NCBI GenBank assembly: GCA_017308135.1 | Contig: JAFKFM010000009.1 | Coordinates: forward strand, 248,001 to 312,000 | From: Alphaproteobacteria bacterium | Lineage (GTDB): Bacteria > Pseudomonadota > Alphaproteobacteria > CACIAM-22H2 | DNA: 64,000 bases | Reading direction: 5' to 3' | Shown: positions 26,546-35,036 of the stretch, one piece after another | Layout of the letters: each line of letters starts with the position of its first letter | Numbering within the stretch: position 1 is the stretch's first letter | The notes under the pieces: model-generated | Seen by the model: only the letters and a program-made list of their open reading frames with translations | Told to the model about the DNA's origin: nothing | Databases searched by the model: none | Position numbers and translations under genes: made by a program

Positions 26546-27943
26546 CGGCGCGAAGCCGATCGGGCGCATCTTCTCGACCTTCGCGGCCAAGGCGAGCATC
26601 TGTTCCTCGCGATGGCGGCGGGTGACGATCTGCAAACCGACCGGCAAGCGATTGGCGTCGAGACCGGCGGGCACCGAGATCGCGGGCAAGCCCGCCATCG
26701 TGACCAGGAACGTCGCCGCGACCCAATCGATATAGGTCGTCATCTTCTTGCCCGCGATAACTTCCGGGTAATTCTGTTCGACCGGGAACGGCGCCACCGG
26801 CGAGCACGGGCAGCACACCGCGTCGTATTTGGCGAACACCTTCGTCCATTCGTCGACGAGCTTCGAGCGCGTGACTTCGCCTTGCGCCACGTCCTTGGGC
26901 CCTTGCGCCAGACCGCGACGGATATTGCCCGCGAGATTGGGGCCGAACTTGTCGACCAAGCCGATGCGATCGAGATGCGCCGTCACCATCAATTGCCCGC
27001 GCAATTGCAGGAACGCCTCGCGCGCGAAGGAAAGATCGAGGTCGATCTCTTCGACCTTCGCCCCCCACGTGCCGATCTGATACGTCGCCGCGCGGCAAAT
27101 CTCGTCGATCTCCGGCTCCACGCCGATCTTGGCGAAGTCGGAGATATAGGCGATGCGCAAACCTTCGACGCTTTTCGCCGGCGCGCCGGCGAAGTCGCGC
27201 CCGACGATCGGGAAGGTGCGCGGATCGCGCGGATCTTCGCCCGCCAAGGCTTGCAGCATCAGCGCCGTGTCGCCCACGTCACGCGCCATCGGGCCCGTGA
27301 CCGGCAGCATGTCGAAATAGCGCGTGGTGGGATAGGACGGCACGAGCCCCGGCGTGGGGCGCAAGCCGACGACGCCGCAGAACGACGCGGGCGTGCGCAA
27401 CGAACCGCCGAGATCCGAGCCGTCGGCCAGCGCGATCATGCGCGCGGCCAATGCCGCCGCCCCGCCGCCGGTCGAACCCGAAGCGCTTTTGGAAAGATCC
27501 CACGGGTTGCGCGTGGCGCCGAACACGTCGTTGAACGTGTTCGCCCCGGCGGCGTATTCGGGCGTGTTGGTCTTGCCGATGACGACGGCCCCCGCCGCCT
27601 TCACGCGCAGCACGGTGGCGGCGTCTTCCTCGGGCACGAAATCGGCCTTGGTCGGCGAACCCCAAGTCGTGCGGATGCCGGCGGTCGGGTGCACGTCCTT
27701 GATGCCGACGGGCACGCCCGCGAGCAAACCCGGGTCCTCGCCATTGGCGACCTTGGTGTCGATCTCCGCCGCCCAGAAGCGCGCCTTCTCCTCCGCCACG
27801 GTGCAGACCGCGTTGACCTTCGGGTTCTCGGCCGCGATCTGGGCCAGATGCGCTTCGAGCACTTGGGTCGCGGTGAGCTGCTTGCTGCGCACGCGATCGG
27901 CGATATCGCGAGCGGGAAGGCGGACGATCCAGGATTCGGTCAT
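26534..27943 (-). CDS. Amidase signature family hydrolase
   Basis: 469 residues. The Ser-cisSer-Lys triad is visible: Lys in PVGIKDVHPTAG (about 83) and the Gly/Ser-rich stretch SASGSTGGGAAALAARM with GSDLGGSLRTPASFCG. Length and architecture fit amidases such as indoleacetamide hydrolase, aryl-acylamidase or GatA-like enzymes; absence of gatB/gatC nearby argues against the tRNA amidotransferase. Start at ATG 27943. It is divergent from the molybdopterin oxidoreductase, with 50 bases between the start codons. Substrate unknown. Confidence 0.9.
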   Translation of the reverse strand: MTESWIVRLPARDIADRVRSKQLTATQVLEAHLAQIAAENPKVNAVCTVAEEKARFWAAEIDTKVANGEDPGLLAGVPVGIKDVHPTAGIRTTWGSPTKADFVPEEDAATVLRVKAAGAVVIGKTNTPEYAAGANTFNDVFGATRNPWDLSKSASGSTGGGAAALAARMIALADGSDLGGSLRTPASFCGVVGLRPTPGLVPSYPTTRYFDMLPVTGPMARDVGDTALMLQALAGEDPRDPRTFPIVGRDFAGAPAKSVEGLRIAYISDFAKIGVEPEIDEICRAATYQIGTWGAKVEEIDLDLSFAREAFLQLRGQLMVTAHLDRIGLVDKFGPNLAGNIRRGLAQGPKDVAQGEVTRSKLVDEWTKVFAKYDAVCCPCSPVAPFPVEQNYPEVIAGKKMTTYIDWVAATFLVTMAGLPAISVPAGLDANRLPVGLQIVTRRHREEQMLALAAKVEKMRPIGFAPSHA

Positions 27944-27993
27944 GTTGGGCTTTCTGGCTTGAAGCGGGCGACATGCTCCCCTACCGTCCGGGC

Positions 27994-30072
27994 ATGCCCG
28001 ATTCAAGTCCCCTCGCGAAAGATTGGCATTCCTCGGTTTGTCCGCATGATTGCCCCAGCGTTTGCGCGCTGGAAATCGAGAAACTGTCCGAGTCGCGGAT
28101 CGGCAAGGTGCGCGGCGCCGCCGCCAACGACTACACGGCCGGCGTGATCTGCGCGAAGGTGGCGCGCTACGCCGAACGCCAGCACCATCCCGGCCGTTTG
28201 TCGGTACCGTTGCGCCGCATGGGGGCCAAGGGTTGCGGGCCGGAAGGTTTCACGCCGATTTCGTGGGACGAAGCGCTCGACGAAACCGCCGCGAAGCTGA
28301 AAGCGGCGGCGGCCAAATTCGGGCCCGAGACCGTGTGGCCCTATTTCTACGCCGGCACGATGGGCCTGGTGCAGCGCGACGGCATCGACCGCTTGCGCAA
28401 CGTCATGGGTTATTCGCGCCAGTATTCGACGATCTGCATCACGCTGGCGGATGCCGGCTGGCTGGCGGGGGCCGGCGTCAAGCGCGGTGTCGATGCGCGC
28501 GAGATCGCCAAATCCGATCTGATCGTGATGTGGGGCGGCAATCCCGTCTCCACCCAGGTCAACGTCATGACGCATATCGCGCGCGCCAAGAAAACGCGCG
28601 GCGCGAAGCTGGTCGTCGTCGACCCCTATCGCACGGGAACCGCGCAACAAGCCGATCTGCATTTGATGGTGAAGCCGGGCACCGACGCCGCCTTGGCGCT
28701 GGGCGTCATGCATGTGCTGTTCGCCGAAGGCTTTGCCGACCGCGATTACATGGCCCAATACACGCGCGGTGCCGAAGCGCTCGAAACCCATATCGCCGAC
28801 AAAACGCCCGAATGGGCCGAGAGCATTTGCGGCGTGCCGGCCGCGACGATCCGCGAATTCGCGCGTCTCTATGGCGGCACGAAGCGCGCCTATCTGCGCC
28901 TGGGCTACGGCTTCGCGCGCCATCGCAACGGTTCGTCGTCGATGCACGCGGCGTCGTGTCTGCCCGCGATCACGGGCGCATGGCGGCACGAAGGCGGCGG
29001 CGCCCTCTACGCGCAATCGTCGATCTATGCGCTCGACAAGACGCTGATCCAGGGCCTCGATAAGCTCGATACGCGCGTACGCGAGCTCGATCAAAGCCGC
29101 ATCGGTCCGGTGCTGACCGGCGACAAGCGCGATCTGGGCGACGGGCCGCCGGTGACGGCGTTGTTCATCCAGAACACCAATCCGATGAACGTGGCGCCCG
29201 ACCTGACCAAAGTGCGCGCAGGCTTCCTGCGCGACGATCTGTTCGTCTGCGTGCACGAGCAATTCCTGACCGAGACGGCGCGCATGGCCGATATCGTCCT
29301 GCCCGCGACGACGTTCCTGGAGCACGACGATATCTATCAAGCGGGCGGGCACACTTATCTGCAGGTCGCGCGCAAGGTGGTCGAGCCCTACGCCCAGGCC
29401 AAGTCCAATCACTGGGTCCATCGCGAACTCGCCAAGCGCCTGGGGGCAGAACATCGCGGCTTCGCGATGAGCGAATGGGACATCATCGATTGGACGTTAA
29501 AGGCGTCGGGCTATCCGTCGGCCGACGAAGTCCATGCCGGGCGCTGGCACGATCGCGCGCAATCGTTCGAGCGCGCGCATTTCCTCGACGGTTTCGGCCA
29601 TGACGACGGCAAATTCCATTTCGACGCCGATTGGGCGAAGCTCGGCCCCGCGTGGGAAGCCATGCCGTCGCTGCCCACGCAGATGACGAATTACGACGCG
29701 GCGACGGACGACAAGCCGTTCCGGCTGGTCGCAGCACCCGCGCGCACGTTCCTGAACTCCACGTTCACCGAAACGCCGGGCAGCCAGGAACGCGAGCAAC
29801 GCCCGACGGCGATGATCCACCCGGCGGCACTCGCCAAGCTCGGGATCGCGGATGGCGCGCGCGTGCGATTGGGCAACGAGAAAGGCTCGCTGGTCGTGCA
29901 CGCCAAGGCGTTCGACGGCGTGTTGCCGGGCACGGTCGTGGTCGAAAGCATTTGGCCGAATGCGGCGTTCGAGGAAGGGATCGGCATCAATCTGCTGACC
30001 TCCGCCGATCCCGGTTTCCCCGCGGGCGGCGCCGTGTTCCACGACACCGCCATCTGGCTCAAGCCCGCTTAA
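27994..30072 (+). CDS. Molybdopterin-dependent oxidoreductase (DMSO reductase superfamily)
   Basis: The N-terminus holds a 4Fe-4S site C-x3-C-x3-C-x28-C (CPHDCPSVC and VICAKV). Then come cofactor-domain segments PISWDEALDETA, IVMWGGNPVSTQ, VVVDPYRTGTA and ADIVLPATTFLEHDDIY, and a C-terminal molydop-binding beta domain (IHPAALAKLGIADGARVRLG). The ATG at 27994 is taken; another 21 bases upstream is possible. At 692 residues it is a compact soluble-type enzyme; no twin-arginine signal, membrane anchor or electron-transfer subunit is adjacent, so its redox partner and substrate cannot be told. It overlaps the convergent SDR by 4 bases. Confidence 0.9.
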   Translation: MPDSSPLAKDWHSSVCPHDCPSVCALEIEKLSESRIGKVRGAAANDYTAGVICAKVARYAERQHHPGRLSVPLRRMGAKGCGPEGFTPISWDEALDETAAKLKAAAAKFGPETVWPYFYAGTMGLVQRDGIDRLRNVMGYSRQYSTICITLADAGWLAGAGVKRGVDAREIAKSDLIVMWGGNPVSTQVNVMTHIARAKKTRGAKLVVVDPYRTGTAQQADLHLMVKPGTDAALALGVMHVLFAEGFADRDYMAQYTRGAEALETHIADKTPEWAESICGVPAATIREFARLYGGTKRAYLRLGYGFARHRNGSSSMHAASCLPAITGAWRHEGGGALYAQSSIYALDKTLIQGLDKLDTRVRELDQSRIGPVLTGDKRDLGDGPPVTALFIQNTNPMNVAPDLTKVRAGFLRDDLFVCVHEQFLTETARMADIVLPATTFLEHDDIYQAGGHTYLQVARKVVEPYAQAKSNHWVHRELAKRLGAEHRGFAMSEWDIIDWTLKASGYPSADEVHAGRWHDRAQSFERAHFLDGFGHDDGKFHFDADWAKLGPAWEAMPSLPTQMTNYDAATDDKPFRLVAAPARTFLNSTFTETPGSQEREQRPTAMIHPAALAKLGIADGARVRLGNEKGSLVVHAKAFDGVLPGTVVVESIWPNAAFEEGIGINLLTSADPGFPAGGAVFHDTAIWLKPA

Positions 30073-30818
30073 GCGGCGACCACGCCGCCGTCGACGATGA
30101 AGTCGGATCCCGTGACGAACGAGGATTCGTCCGACGCCAGGAACACCGCCGCGTTGGCGATTTCGACCGGCTCGCCGAAGCGCTTCATCGGCACGGTCGA
30201 TTGGATATGCGCCGCCATGCCGGCACGCTGATCGTCGGGCATATTGACCTTGCCGAAGATCGGCGTGGCGACCGGACCGGGGCTGATCGTGTTGACGCGG
30301 ATGCCGCGCCCGACCAGATCGACGGCGAGTGCGCGGCTCATCGCCAGGATGGCGCCTTTGCTGGCCGAATAGGCTTCCGAATTGCCGAAGCCCACACTGG
30401 CGACGACCGACGCCGTATAGATGATCGACGCCTTGGCCGAGAAATGCGGCAGCAGCGCCTGCGTCAAGAAGAACGGTCCCTTCACGTTCACGTCGATCTG
30501 CTTGTCGTATTCGGCTTCAGTAAACGTGTCGAACGCGCCAATCGTCGCGATGCCGGCATTGGCGAACAGAATGTCGAGCTTGCCGAACTTCGCCACGATC
30601 TGCGCCGCGAGATCCTTCTGCGCCGCGACCGACGCGCTGTCGGCGCGGATCGCCAGAACGTTCCCGCCCAGATCCTTCGCGGCGGCGGCGAGGTTATCGG
30701 GGTTGTTGCCGGTGATCGCGACGCGGGCCCCTTCGGCCAGGAAGCGGCGCGCGGTTTCGAGACCGATACCGGTCGTGCCGCCGGTGACGAGGGCGGTCTT
30801 GCCATTCAAACGGGACAT
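30069..30818 (-). CDS. SDR-family oxidoreductase (glucose/ribitol dehydrogenase-like)
   Basis: 249 residues from ATG 30818. Motifs: TGGTTGIGLETARRF (NAD(P) binding), NAGIATIGAFDTFTE, SIIYTASVVASVG then YSASKGAIL (catalytic Ser/Tyr/Lys set) and SPGPVATPIFGK. The gene is divergent from a TetR-type regulator whose promoter region carries two matching palindromes; this SDR/TetR pairing is common and suggests repression lifted by a small molecule. Substrate unknown. Confidence 0.92.
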   Translation of the reverse strand: MSRLNGKTALVTGGTTGIGLETARRFLAEGARVAITGNNPDNLAAAAKDLGGNVLAIRADSASVAAQKDLAAQIVAKFGKLDILFANAGIATIGAFDTFTEAEYDKQIDVNVKGPFFLTQALLPHFSAKASIIYTASVVASVGFGNSEAYSASKGAILAMSRALAVDLVGRGIRVNTISPGPVATPIFGKVNMPDDQRAGMAAHIQSTVPMKRFGEPVEIANAAVFLASDESSFVTGSDFIVDGGVVAA

Positions 30819-30864
30819 GGGTGGAAGCCTTTTGGGGAATGCGGTGCGGGATTGCACCGTTTCT

Positions 30865-30926
30865 TACTGTTTGGTACAAATAGGAGGCTCCCTTGTCCTT
30901 ACAAGGGGGTTTTTTACTGAAAGGTA
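30865..30926. promoter_or_regulatory. Twin TetR-type operator: two TACTG-N3-GGTA boxes
   Basis: TACTGTTTGGTA (30865-30876) and TACTGAAAGGTA (30915-30926) are two copies of the same partly palindromic 12-mer, 50 bp apart, between the divergent SDR and TetR genes. The second copy contains the AAGG ribosome site of the regulator, so a bound repressor would cover its own translation start region. The sequence resembles operators of TetR regulators that flank SDR genes. Confidence 0.6.
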
Positions 30927-30931
30927 TAAAA

Positions 30932-31507
30932 ATGGGTCGGCCGCGCCGATTCGACGAAACCGCTGCCTTGGATGCCGCGATCGACGTGTTTTCGCGTTAC
31001 GGCTTCGAAGGCGCGTCGCTGGACCAGCTGACCGAGGCGATGGGCATCAACCGGCCCAGCCTTTACGGCGCGTTCGGCGACAAGGCGGCTTTGTTCGAAA
31101 AGGCCGTCGCCCGCTATGCCGACGGCCCGGGCCGGGCGGGTGTGGCCGCGATCGAAGCGGCACCCGATCTGGATACCGCAATTCGCGGCTTTTTCGGTGT
31201 CGTCGAGACGAATAACTGCATGCGAAATCGCCCGCCGGGTTGCCTTGTCGCCTGCGTTTTAGGCGAAGCGGCCGGGATCGATACGCGCTGGCGCGATATG
31301 GCGCTTCGTCTCGCGCGCGAATCCGAACAGCGCTTGGCGGCGGCTTTCGCGCGATTTGTGCCGGCGGAAAAGGCCGCGACGCTGGCGAGTTTGGTCCTGA
31401 CGTTAGGCATCGGCATCGCCGCCGCCGCGAAAGCGGGCCTGTCGGCGGACGAGTTGCAAACGCGGATCGACACCGCGCGCGACGCCGCACTGAAAGCCGC
31501 CGCCTGA
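30932..31507 (+). CDS. TetR/AcrR-family transcriptional regulator
   Basis: 191 residues from ATG 30932. The N-terminal HTH shows FDETAALDAAIDVFSRYGFE, SLDQLTEAMGINRPSLYGAF and GDKAALFEKAV, a textbook TetR DNA-binding domain of the group with LYxxFGxKxxLF. The C-terminal ligand domain contains NNCMRNRPPGCLVACVLGE, typical of TetR proteins that end with a C-terminal domain seen beside SDR genes. Expected to repress itself and the divergent SDR via the twin boxes at 30865-30926. A sigma-54-type promoter begins right after its stop codon. Confidence 0.92.
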   Translation: MGRPRRFDETAALDAAIDVFSRYGFEGASLDQLTEAMGINRPSLYGAFGDKAALFEKAVARYADGPGRAGVAAIEAAPDLDTAIRGFFGVVETNNCMRNRPPGCLVACVLGEAAGIDTRWRDMALRLARESEQRLAAAFARFVPAEKAATLASLVLTLGIGIAAAAKAGLSADELQTRIDTARDAALKAAA

Positions 31508-31524
31508 TTGGCACGCGATCTGCA
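31508..31524 (+). promoter_or_regulatory. Sigma-54 (RpoN) type -24/-12 promoter
   Basis: TTGGCACGCGATCTGCA matches the RpoN consensus TGGCACG-N4-TTGCA with one mismatch. The invariant GG (31510-31511) and GC (31522-31523) are separated by exactly 10 bases. It lies directly after the TetR stop codon, so transcription would start near 31535 and run into a structured leader ahead of the GlcG/HbpS gene. An RpoN activator site was not identified. Confidence 0.65.
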
Positions 31525-31534
31525 TTAATAAATT

Positions 31535-31631
31535 CATGTACGCGCCGGGATTGGGAACCTGCTTCCCGTTTCCCGTTGGCGGACAGGTTTCTCCCCAACT
31601 TGGGCCGCGCCCTCTGGCAGCGGCCCTTTTT
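31535..31631 (+). ncRNA. Candidate sigma-54-driven structured leader or small RNA ending in a terminator
   Basis: Downstream of the RpoN-type promoter, TTGGGAACCTG (31551-31561) pairs with CAGGTT (31584-31589) and CCCAA (31594-31598), an 11-bp stem with a 4-nt bulge and a 22-nt C-rich loop containing TTCCCGTTTCCC. A second hairpin GGGCCGC/GCGGCCC (31602-31608/31620-31626) followed by TTTTT is a factor-independent terminator. The unit is thus about 97 nt, either a small RNA or an attenuated 5' leader of the GlcG/HbpS gene at 31678. The C-rich loop could pair with Shine-Dalgarno sequences. I do not recognise an Rfam family. Confidence 0.45.
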
Positions 31632-31677
31632 CTTGGGCAAAAGTCTTCGCCCCACCCTCTCAAAAATGGAACCCGCC

Positions 31678-32106
31678 ATGGCCGACACCGTCCCGCATTT
31701 GAAGCTGACCTATGAAGGCGCCAACAAGATTCTGGCGGGGGCGGTCGCCAAGGCGAACGCGATGGGGGCACCCCAATGCATCGTCGTCGCCGACGACGGC
31801 GGCCATATGCTCGCCTTCGCGCGCATGGACGGCGCCAAGGTGCTGTCGATCGATTCCGCGACGATGAAGGCGAAGACGGCGGCGTCGAGCCGCGTGCCCA
31901 CCGGCGGCATTCCCGACGCGGCCCTCGAAGGCCGCTTGGTCGCCGCGACGCAAGGCAAGCTGACCAATTTGAAGGGCGGCTTCCCGATCGTCGTCGACGG
32001 CAAGGTCATCGGCGCGATCGGCGTGGGCTCGGGCACGGGCGAGCAGGATATCGAAGTGGCGCTGGCCGGCCTCGCCGCGCTGTCGGGTGCGAAGACGGCG
32101 TTCTAA
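31678..32106 (+). CDS. GlcG/HbpS-family heme-binding-domain protein
   Basis: 142 residues from ATG 31678 (an in-frame ATG 12 bases upstream is possible). The family pattern is clear: an N-terminal helix (YEGANKILAGAVAKANAMGA), CIVVADDGGHMLAFARMDGA, SIDSATMKAKTAA and GGFPIVVDGKVIGAIGVGSG. HbpS-like proteins bind heme or corrinoids; GlcG members accompany catabolic operons and their biochemical role is often unclear. Placed behind an RpoN-type promoter and a terminator-ended leader, it may be produced only on read-through. It converges with the TRAP permease, overlapping by 4 bases. Confidence 0.85.
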   Translation: MADTVPHLKLTYEGANKILAGAVAKANAMGAPQCIVVADDGGHMLAFARMDGAKVLSIDSATMKAKTAASSRVPTGGIPDAALEGRLVAATQGKLTNLKGGFPIVVDGKVIGAIGVGSGTGEQDIEVALAGLAALSGAKTAF

Positions 32107-33941
32107 GCGCGCGCGGGCGCGGCCGTCGTTTTCTGCGCGACGATGACGGCCGCCGCCAAGCCGAAGCCCAACAGATCGTATTGCCAGCCGGGGAAGATCA
32201 GCGCCAACGCGGCGCCGATCAACGCCGCGTTTTCCCACATCCGGCTGCGGCGCAGCAGATAGCCGTGCAAACCGGCGGCGAGCAGCACGCAGCCGATCGA
32301 CGACGTGACCAACGCGTGCAGGATATCCGGCCATTCGCCGATCATCAGCACCGCGGGCTGGTAGACGAACATGAAGGGCACGATGAAGCCCGCCGCGCCG
32401 ATGCGCACGGCGGCCCAGCCCGCCTTCCAGAGATCCGCCCCCGCCAAGCTCGCGGCGGCGAACACCGCCAGCGCCACCGGCGGCGTGATCGCCGACAGGA
32501 TGGCGAAGTAGAACGCGAACATATGGGCGGCGGGCTGCACGACGCCCAGCTTCATGATCGCAGGCACGAGCAGCGACACCATGATGATGTAAGCGGGCGT
32601 GGTCGGCATGCCCATGCCCAGCACGATCCCCGCCATCGCGGTGACGACCAGCGCCAGGAACAGCGTGTTCTGCGCCAAGGCCAGCACGATCTGCGTGAAG
32701 GAAATGCCGATCCCGGTCAGCGCGATCACGCCGATGACGATGCCCGCACACGCGCAGGCCATCGCGACGGCGAGTGCGTTTTTCGCCCCGTCGATCAGCG
32801 CGTCCACGACCGTCCACCAGGTGATCCCTTGGCGAGTATTGGCGCGCATCAAGGCGACCGGCAAACACGCGATCGTGCCCGCGAGGGCCGCCAGCGGCGC
32901 CGAATAGCCCGCGAACATCCCGCCCAGCACGATGCCGACGGGAATGAACAAATGCCCGCGTTCGCGCAAGACCGTGCCGAGCTTCGGACATTCGTTGTCC
33001 GGCATGCCGCTGAGGCCCGCGCGCTTGGCTTCGAAATGCACCGCGCCGAAACAGGCGAGGTAGTAGAGCAGCGACGGGATCAGCGCCCAGATCGTAACCT
33101 GGAGATACGAGACGGCGAGATACTCGGCCATCACGAAAGCGGCGGCCCCCATGATCGGCGGCATGATCTGCCCGCCGGTCGAGGCGACGGATTCCACACC
33201 GGCGGCGAAATGCTTGGTGAAGCCCGTGCGCTTCATCAGCGGAATCGTGATCGGCCCGTCGACCATGACGTTGGCGACGGCCGAGCCCGAGATCGTGCCG
33301 AACAGCGACGACGACACGACCGCGACCTTGCCGGGCCCGCCCGCTTGGCGGCCGGTCAGCGCCAGCGCGAAATCCATGAACAACTGGCCCGTGCCCGAGC
33401 GTTCCATGAACGAGCCGAACAGCACGAAGACCAGCACGAACGCGGCGGAGACGCCCAGCGTCGAGCCGAAAATGCCTTCGGTCGTCAGGTAGATCTGATC
33501 GAGCGTCGAGGGCAGCGAGATGTTGGTGAAAAACAGCGCGTAGCCGAGAAATATGATCGCCGTGATCGGCAGCGCCCAGCCGATCACGCGGCGCGTCGCC
33601 TCCAGCACCAGCACGATGCAGGCGACCGCCATGATCTGATCGAGCGCCGTCGGATCGTCGATATAGGGAATGCGATTGATAAGGTATTTGTAATTGACGA
33701 ACAGATAGAACACGACGACCAGCGAACCGGCGAGGCACAGCCAATCGATGATGCCCGGCGCGCCGCGCGTCTCGCCCCGGAACGGGTAGATCAAGAAGAC
33801 GAGCACCATCGCGAACAGCAAATGCCCGCCGCGGAAGAACAGCGCCTCGGGCGGTGCGGCCGCGATCACCCACATATGCCAGAGCGACATGACGGCACCG
33901 ATGATGCCGATCAGCCAAGCGATCGCGCGCGTATACGTCAT
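32103..33941 (-). CDS. TRAP transporter fused permease (DctQ-DctM), TAXI type
   Basis: 612 residues with many hydrophobic helices. The N-terminal part (about 1-110) is a small four-helix DctQ-like domain, fused to a DctM domain containing SSSLFGTISGSAVANVMVDG, STGGQIMPPIMGAAAFVMAE, GMGMPTTPAYIIMVSLLVP and AILSAITPPVALAVFAAASL, all signatures of TRAP 4TM/12TM fusions. It imports an organic acid using an ion gradient. Its binding protein is encoded just upstream on the same strand, separated by a 9-bp GC hairpin that probably lowers permease expression. Substrate unknown. Confidence 0.93.
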   Translation of the reverse strand: MTYTRAIAWLIGIIGAVMSLWHMWVIAAAPPEALFFRGGHLLFAMVLVFLIYPFRGETRGAPGIIDWLCLAGSLVVVFYLFVNYKYLINRIPYIDDPTALDQIMAVACIVLVLEATRRVIGWALPITAIIFLGYALFFTNISLPSTLDQIYLTTEGIFGSTLGVSAAFVLVFVLFGSFMERSGTGQLFMDFALALTGRQAGGPGKVAVVSSSLFGTISGSAVANVMVDGPITIPLMKRTGFTKHFAAGVESVASTGGQIMPPIMGAAAFVMAEYLAVSYLQVTIWALIPSLLYYLACFGAVHFEAKRAGLSGMPDNECPKLGTVLRERGHLFIPVGIVLGGMFAGYSAPLAALAGTIACLPVALMRANTRQGITWWTVVDALIDGAKNALAVAMACACAGIVIGVIALTGIGISFTQIVLALAQNTLFLALVVTAMAGIVLGMGMPTTPAYIIMVSLLVPAIMKLGVVQPAAHMFAFYFAILSAITPPVALAVFAAASLAGADLWKAGWAAVRIGAAGFIVPFMFVYQPAVLMIGEWPDILHALVTSSIGCVLLAAGLHGYLLRRSRMWENAALIGAALALIFPGWQYDLLGFGLAAAVIVAQKTTAAPARA

Positions 33942-33967
33942 GTCGTACGAAGCCCCGTCCCCGAAAC

Positions 33968-33999
33968 GGAAAGGGCCGGCGATCTTGCGCCGCCGGCCC
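33968..33999 (-). terminator. Intra-operon hairpin between TRAP binding protein and permease genes
   Basis: Perfect 9-bp inverted repeat GGGCCGGCG (33973-33981) and CGCCGGCCC (33991-33999), followed on the minus strand by TTTCC. The short T-tract suggests a leaky terminator or an mRNA 3' stabiliser, giving more binding protein than permease. Confidence 0.55.
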
Positions 34000-34008
34000 C
34001 GTCGCGTC

Positions 34009-34959
34009 TTACATCTTCACGCCGCGTTCGACATAGAACTTCTTGGCGCCCGGATGGAACGGCACGCCGATATCCTCGCCCATCGCGGCGGGGGTGATGC
34101 CGTCCATCGCTTTGTTCACCGCGACCAGATCGCGCATATTGTCCTGGATCGCGCGCATCATCGTGTAGACGCGGTCCTCGGGCAGTTTGCACGACACGAT
34201 CAGATGCGCGGCATAACCGATCTTCGTCACCGCCGCCGGCTGGTTGGGATAGGTGTTGGCCGGCAGCGAGACCGCGACATAGCCCGAATTGATCTTCTTC
34301 ATCGGGTCGACCGAGTCCTTGAGGTCGAGCACGCGGATGCGCCGCGACGTGGCGAGATCCATCACCGACGACGCGGGAATGGTCGTGCCGAGCGTAAAGG
34401 CCTGGGCGTGGCCGTCCTTCAGCAGCGACACCGCGTCGTTATAGGACGGCAGGAAATTGACCTTCATGTCGGTGTACGACATGCCGACCGTCTTCAGAAT
34501 GTGCTGGGTGATGACTTCGGCCGTGTTGCCGCGCGTCTGCACCGCGATCGCCTTGCCCTTCAGATCGCGCACCGAATTGATGCCCGAATCCTCGTTCACG
34601 ACGATCTGGAAATACTGCGGGTAGAGCGAGGCCATCTGGCAGACATTCGCCGCCTTGCGCGGGAACGGATCCACACCGTTGACGCCGTCGACGGTCGAGA
34701 TCGAGTTGCCGAAGCCGATTTCGGCGCGGTCTTCGTCCACGCCGCGCACATTGGCGATGCCCGCGCCGGGCAATGTCTGCACCGACAGGCCCGGGATCGC
34801 CTTTTCCCAGATGTTCTTGAGCGCACCGCCCAGCGGCACCCAAACGCCGCCCTGCGGGCCGGTCATGAGGCGGTAGTTGTTGGCGCCTTGCGCGTGGGCC
34901 GGGGCGACGGCGGCCAAAACGGCCAAACCCACCACAGCCGGCAAAAGCCGACGGATCAT
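34009..34959 (-). CDS. TAXI-family TRAP transporter solute-binding protein
   Basis: 316 residues with a Sec signal peptide (MIRRLLPAVVGLAVLAAVAP, cut near AHA/QG at 24). The mature protein begins YRLMTGPQGGVWVPLGGALK, the TAXI family start (usually TGxxGGxYxPxG), with LPGAGIANVRGVDEDRAEIG, INSVRDLKGKAIAVQTRG and PSYNDAVSLLKDGHAQAF. It should deliver a small acid to the fused permease downstream. A strong ribosome site (GGGAGGTAAGC) precedes the ATG. It follows the dehydratase gene on the same strand, so sugar-acid uptake and dehydration may be linked. Confidence 0.93.
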   Translation of the reverse strand: MIRRLLPAVVGLAVLAAVAPAHAQGANNYRLMTGPQGGVWVPLGGALKNIWEKAIPGLSVQTLPGAGIANVRGVDEDRAEIGFGNSISTVDGVNGVDPFPRKAANVCQMASLYPQYFQIVVNEDSGINSVRDLKGKAIAVQTRGNTAEVITQHILKTVGMSYTDMKVNFLPSYNDAVSLLKDGHAQAFTLGTTIPASSVMDLATSRRIRVLDLKDSVDPMKKINSGYVAVSLPANTYPNQPAAVTKIGYAAHLIVSCKLPEDRVYTMMRAIQDNMRDLVAVNKAMDGITPAAMGEDIGVPFHPGAKKFYVERGVKM

Positions 34960-35036
34960 GCTTACCTCCCATTTTATCGGAGCCCTCGGATCGGGGCTCT
35001 TCGACGGAGATTAGAGCATGATCCGCCGCTTTCCCT

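Noticed and set aside
26534..27943. Amidase as GatA of the tRNA amidotransferase
   Set aside because: No gatB or gatC is adjacent and the sequence around the Lys and Ser motifs is that of general amidases.
31535..31714. Small plus-strand frame (about 59 codons) starting at an ATG near the predicted sigma-54 transcript start
   Set aside because: No ribosome site precedes it, and it runs through the terminator hairpin and into the GlcG/HbpS gene in another frame. A structured RNA explains the region better.
31776..34097. A 773-codon plus-strand frame opposite the TRAP permease
   Set aside because: It is a shadow of the TRAP permease gene, rich in Arg, His, Asp and Gly, with no family resemblance.
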